From CAZMVY01 sp964617875 (GTDB taxonomy: Bacteria > Planctomycetota > Phycisphaerae > UBA1845 > PWPN01): a DNA stretch of 6,496 nucleotides. The notes beneath the pieces were generated by a model. The model worked only from the letters and a program-made list of their open reading frames with translations, had not been told where the DNA came from and did not search any database. Shown here piece by piece: positions 5,554 to 6,496 of the stretch. The translations under genes and the position numbers were made by a program. The stretch lies in assembly GCA_964617875.1 (NCBI GenBank), contig CAZUAI010000145.1:1-6496 (forward strand). Direction: 5' to 3'. Within the stretch, counting starts at the first letter, position 1. The number at the start of each line of letters is the position of its first letter.

Positions 5554-6462
5554 ATGGCAAGGATGCCGCGATTGGGGCCTGTCCGTGCTGCAACAACAGC
5601 TTCACCCGCCAATCCGCGGATTCCGGCGCTCGACGGCGTGCGGGGGCTGGCGTGCCTGCTTGTCCTGAGCTGGCACTACGTCCGCGGGCAGGTGCCCGCG
5701 CAGCCGGGGACGGCAACCGCGTACGCGTTGCGGTGCCTCGATCTCAACTGGAGCGGCGTCGATCTGTTTTTCGTGCTGTCCGGGTTCCTGCTCGGCGGAA
5801 TCCTGCTGGACCACCGGGAGGCGCCGAACCTCTTCCGCGTTTTCTATGCGCGACGGGCATGCCGCATCCTGCCGCTGTACTTCGCGTGGCTGGGCCTGTT
5901 TCTTGTTCTGCGGTTCGCGACGGCCTCCGGCGATCCTGCCGTTCGCGGCGTCTTCGACGGCGGCTCGCCCACCATCGCGACGTGGGCGTACGCCACGTTT
6001 CTCCAGAACGTCGCCATGGCGCTCGGCAACGGCTTCGGCCCCGAGTGGCTGAGCGTGACCTGGTCGCTGGCGATTGAGGAGCAGTTCTACCTCATCCTTC
6101 CGCTGGTCATCCGGTTCGTGCCGCCTCGTCGGCTGCCGCGGCTCCTGATCGTGTTGGCGTTGAGCGCGCCGGCACTGCGTCTGCTGTCGATCCGCGCCTT
6201 TCCGGGACACGGCTGGGCGCTGTATGTACTGCTGCCCTGCCGATGGGATTCGCTCTTCATCGGCGTGCTCGGGGCGTGGGCGGTACGGCAGGATCACTAC
6301 CGAACGCTGATGCGGCGCGCGCCGGCGGTCCTGCCGGCGGTCGCGATTGCGCTGCTGGCGGGCCTGGTGCTGTTCCTGCGCCGGTCGACGGCCCCGATTT
6401 CCGAGGCGATGCAGGGCCTCGGTTACACGTGGCTCGCGTGCCTTTACCCCCAAGTTGCATAA
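5554..6462 (+). CDS. acyltransferase-3 family membrane protein, C-terminally truncated frame
   Basis: This integral membrane protein belongs to the acyltransferase-3 (OafA/NodX-like) family, whose members transfer acetyl or other acyl groups to surface polysaccharides, lipids or peptidoglycan. The family landmarks are in order: ALDGVRG with Arg30 and His41 (the conserved R-x10-H pair, 30-41), GVDLFFVLSGFLL (68-80), RRACRILPLY (100-109), WSLAIEEQFY (170-179) and RWDSLFIG (230-237). About eight hydrophobic segments are visible (near 28-45, 68-86, 104-122, 143-158, 173-188, 196-213, 222-241 and 257-275). The frame ends after 302 residues with CLYPQVA, where the family usually continues for another 70-100 residues and two or three helices. 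A C5 tract at 6447-6451 lies just before the stop, and the +1 frame stays open to the window end, so a frameshift or sequencing error is possible. The ribosome binding site is weak. The acceptor substrate cannot be predicted. Confidence 0.85.
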   Translation: MARMPRLGPVRAATTASPANPRIPALDGVRGLACLLVLSWHYVRGQVPAQPGTATAYALRCLDLNWSGVDLFFVLSGFLLGGILLDHREAPNLFRVFYARRACRILPLYFAWLGLFLVLRFATASGDPAVRGVFDGGSPTIATWAYATFLQNVAMALGNGFGPEWLSVTWSLAIEEQFYLILPLVIRFVPPRRLPRLLIVLALSAPALRLLSIRAFPGHGWALYVLLPCRWDSLFIGVLGAWAVRQDHYRTLMRRAPAVLPAVAIALLAGLVLFLRRSTAPISEAMQGLGYTWLACLYPQVA

Positions 6463-6496
6463 TCCGCACCTCGCACGAGCGAAGATCGTACGGATG

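Noticed and set aside
4683..6077. A 464-codon + strand open frame spanning carA and the acyltransferase gene
   Set aside because: It overlaps two well-supported genes out of frame and has the Arg/Ala/Gly-rich composition of a frame shadow.
1..6496. Mobile element, CRISPR or defence/antiphage system
   Set aside because: There is no transposase, integrase, terminal inverted repeat pair, regularly spaced repeat or defence-type domain in any supported frame.

Overview
The window is a GC-rich bacterial chromosomal segment carrying five protein genes in an ordinary housekeeping context. GuaB and CarA are clear. The rest are an exported protein of unknown function, a small lipoprotein and a membrane acyltransferase. 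The sequence suggests a Gram-negative-like bacterium. My best guess is a planctomycete (Planctomycetota), from the style of the lipoprotein's C-terminal half (WWEDPFEDKG, VVTPPG and GYDHDA motifs) and of the STN-like exported protein. That assignment rests on remembered family resemblance and no search was run.

Layout. Bases 1-196 are an upstream region ending in a good Shine-Dalgarno sequence. A 496-residue exported protein runs + from 197 to 1687. A convergent intergenic region follows, with a rho-independent terminator for the + strand (1779-1813). A 181-residue lipoprotein gene (2379 down to 1834) lies on the minus strand, 40 bases behind guaB (3913 down to 2420), so the two probably form one transcript. 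The 323-base divergent region 3914-4236 holds a convincing sigma70-type promoter and Shine-Dalgarno site for guaB. It also holds a minus-strand intrinsic terminator next to a long stem-loop, and a weak promoter candidate and Shine-Dalgarno site for carA. carA runs + from 4237 to 5418. After 135 GC-rich bases an acyltransferase-3 family membrane protein starts at 5554; its frame closes at 6462, earlier than the family norm, close to the window edge.

How the genes relate. GuaB (IMP to XMP) commits purine flux to GMP, and CarA supplies ammonia from glutamine for carbamoyl phosphate (pyrimidines and arginine). They are divergently transcribed and share one regulatory region. The lipoprotein and the exported protein appear to be cell-envelope proteins with no evident link to nucleotide synthesis. 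The acyltransferase probably acylates a cell-surface glycan or lipid.

I found no mobile element, CRISPR array, tRNA, rRNA or defence system, and nothing that looks like a new multi-gene system. The observations most worth following are the terminator and stem-loop between guaB and carA, the premature end of the acyltransferase next to a C5 tract, and a palindromic repeat forming part of the lipoprotein's signal peptide.
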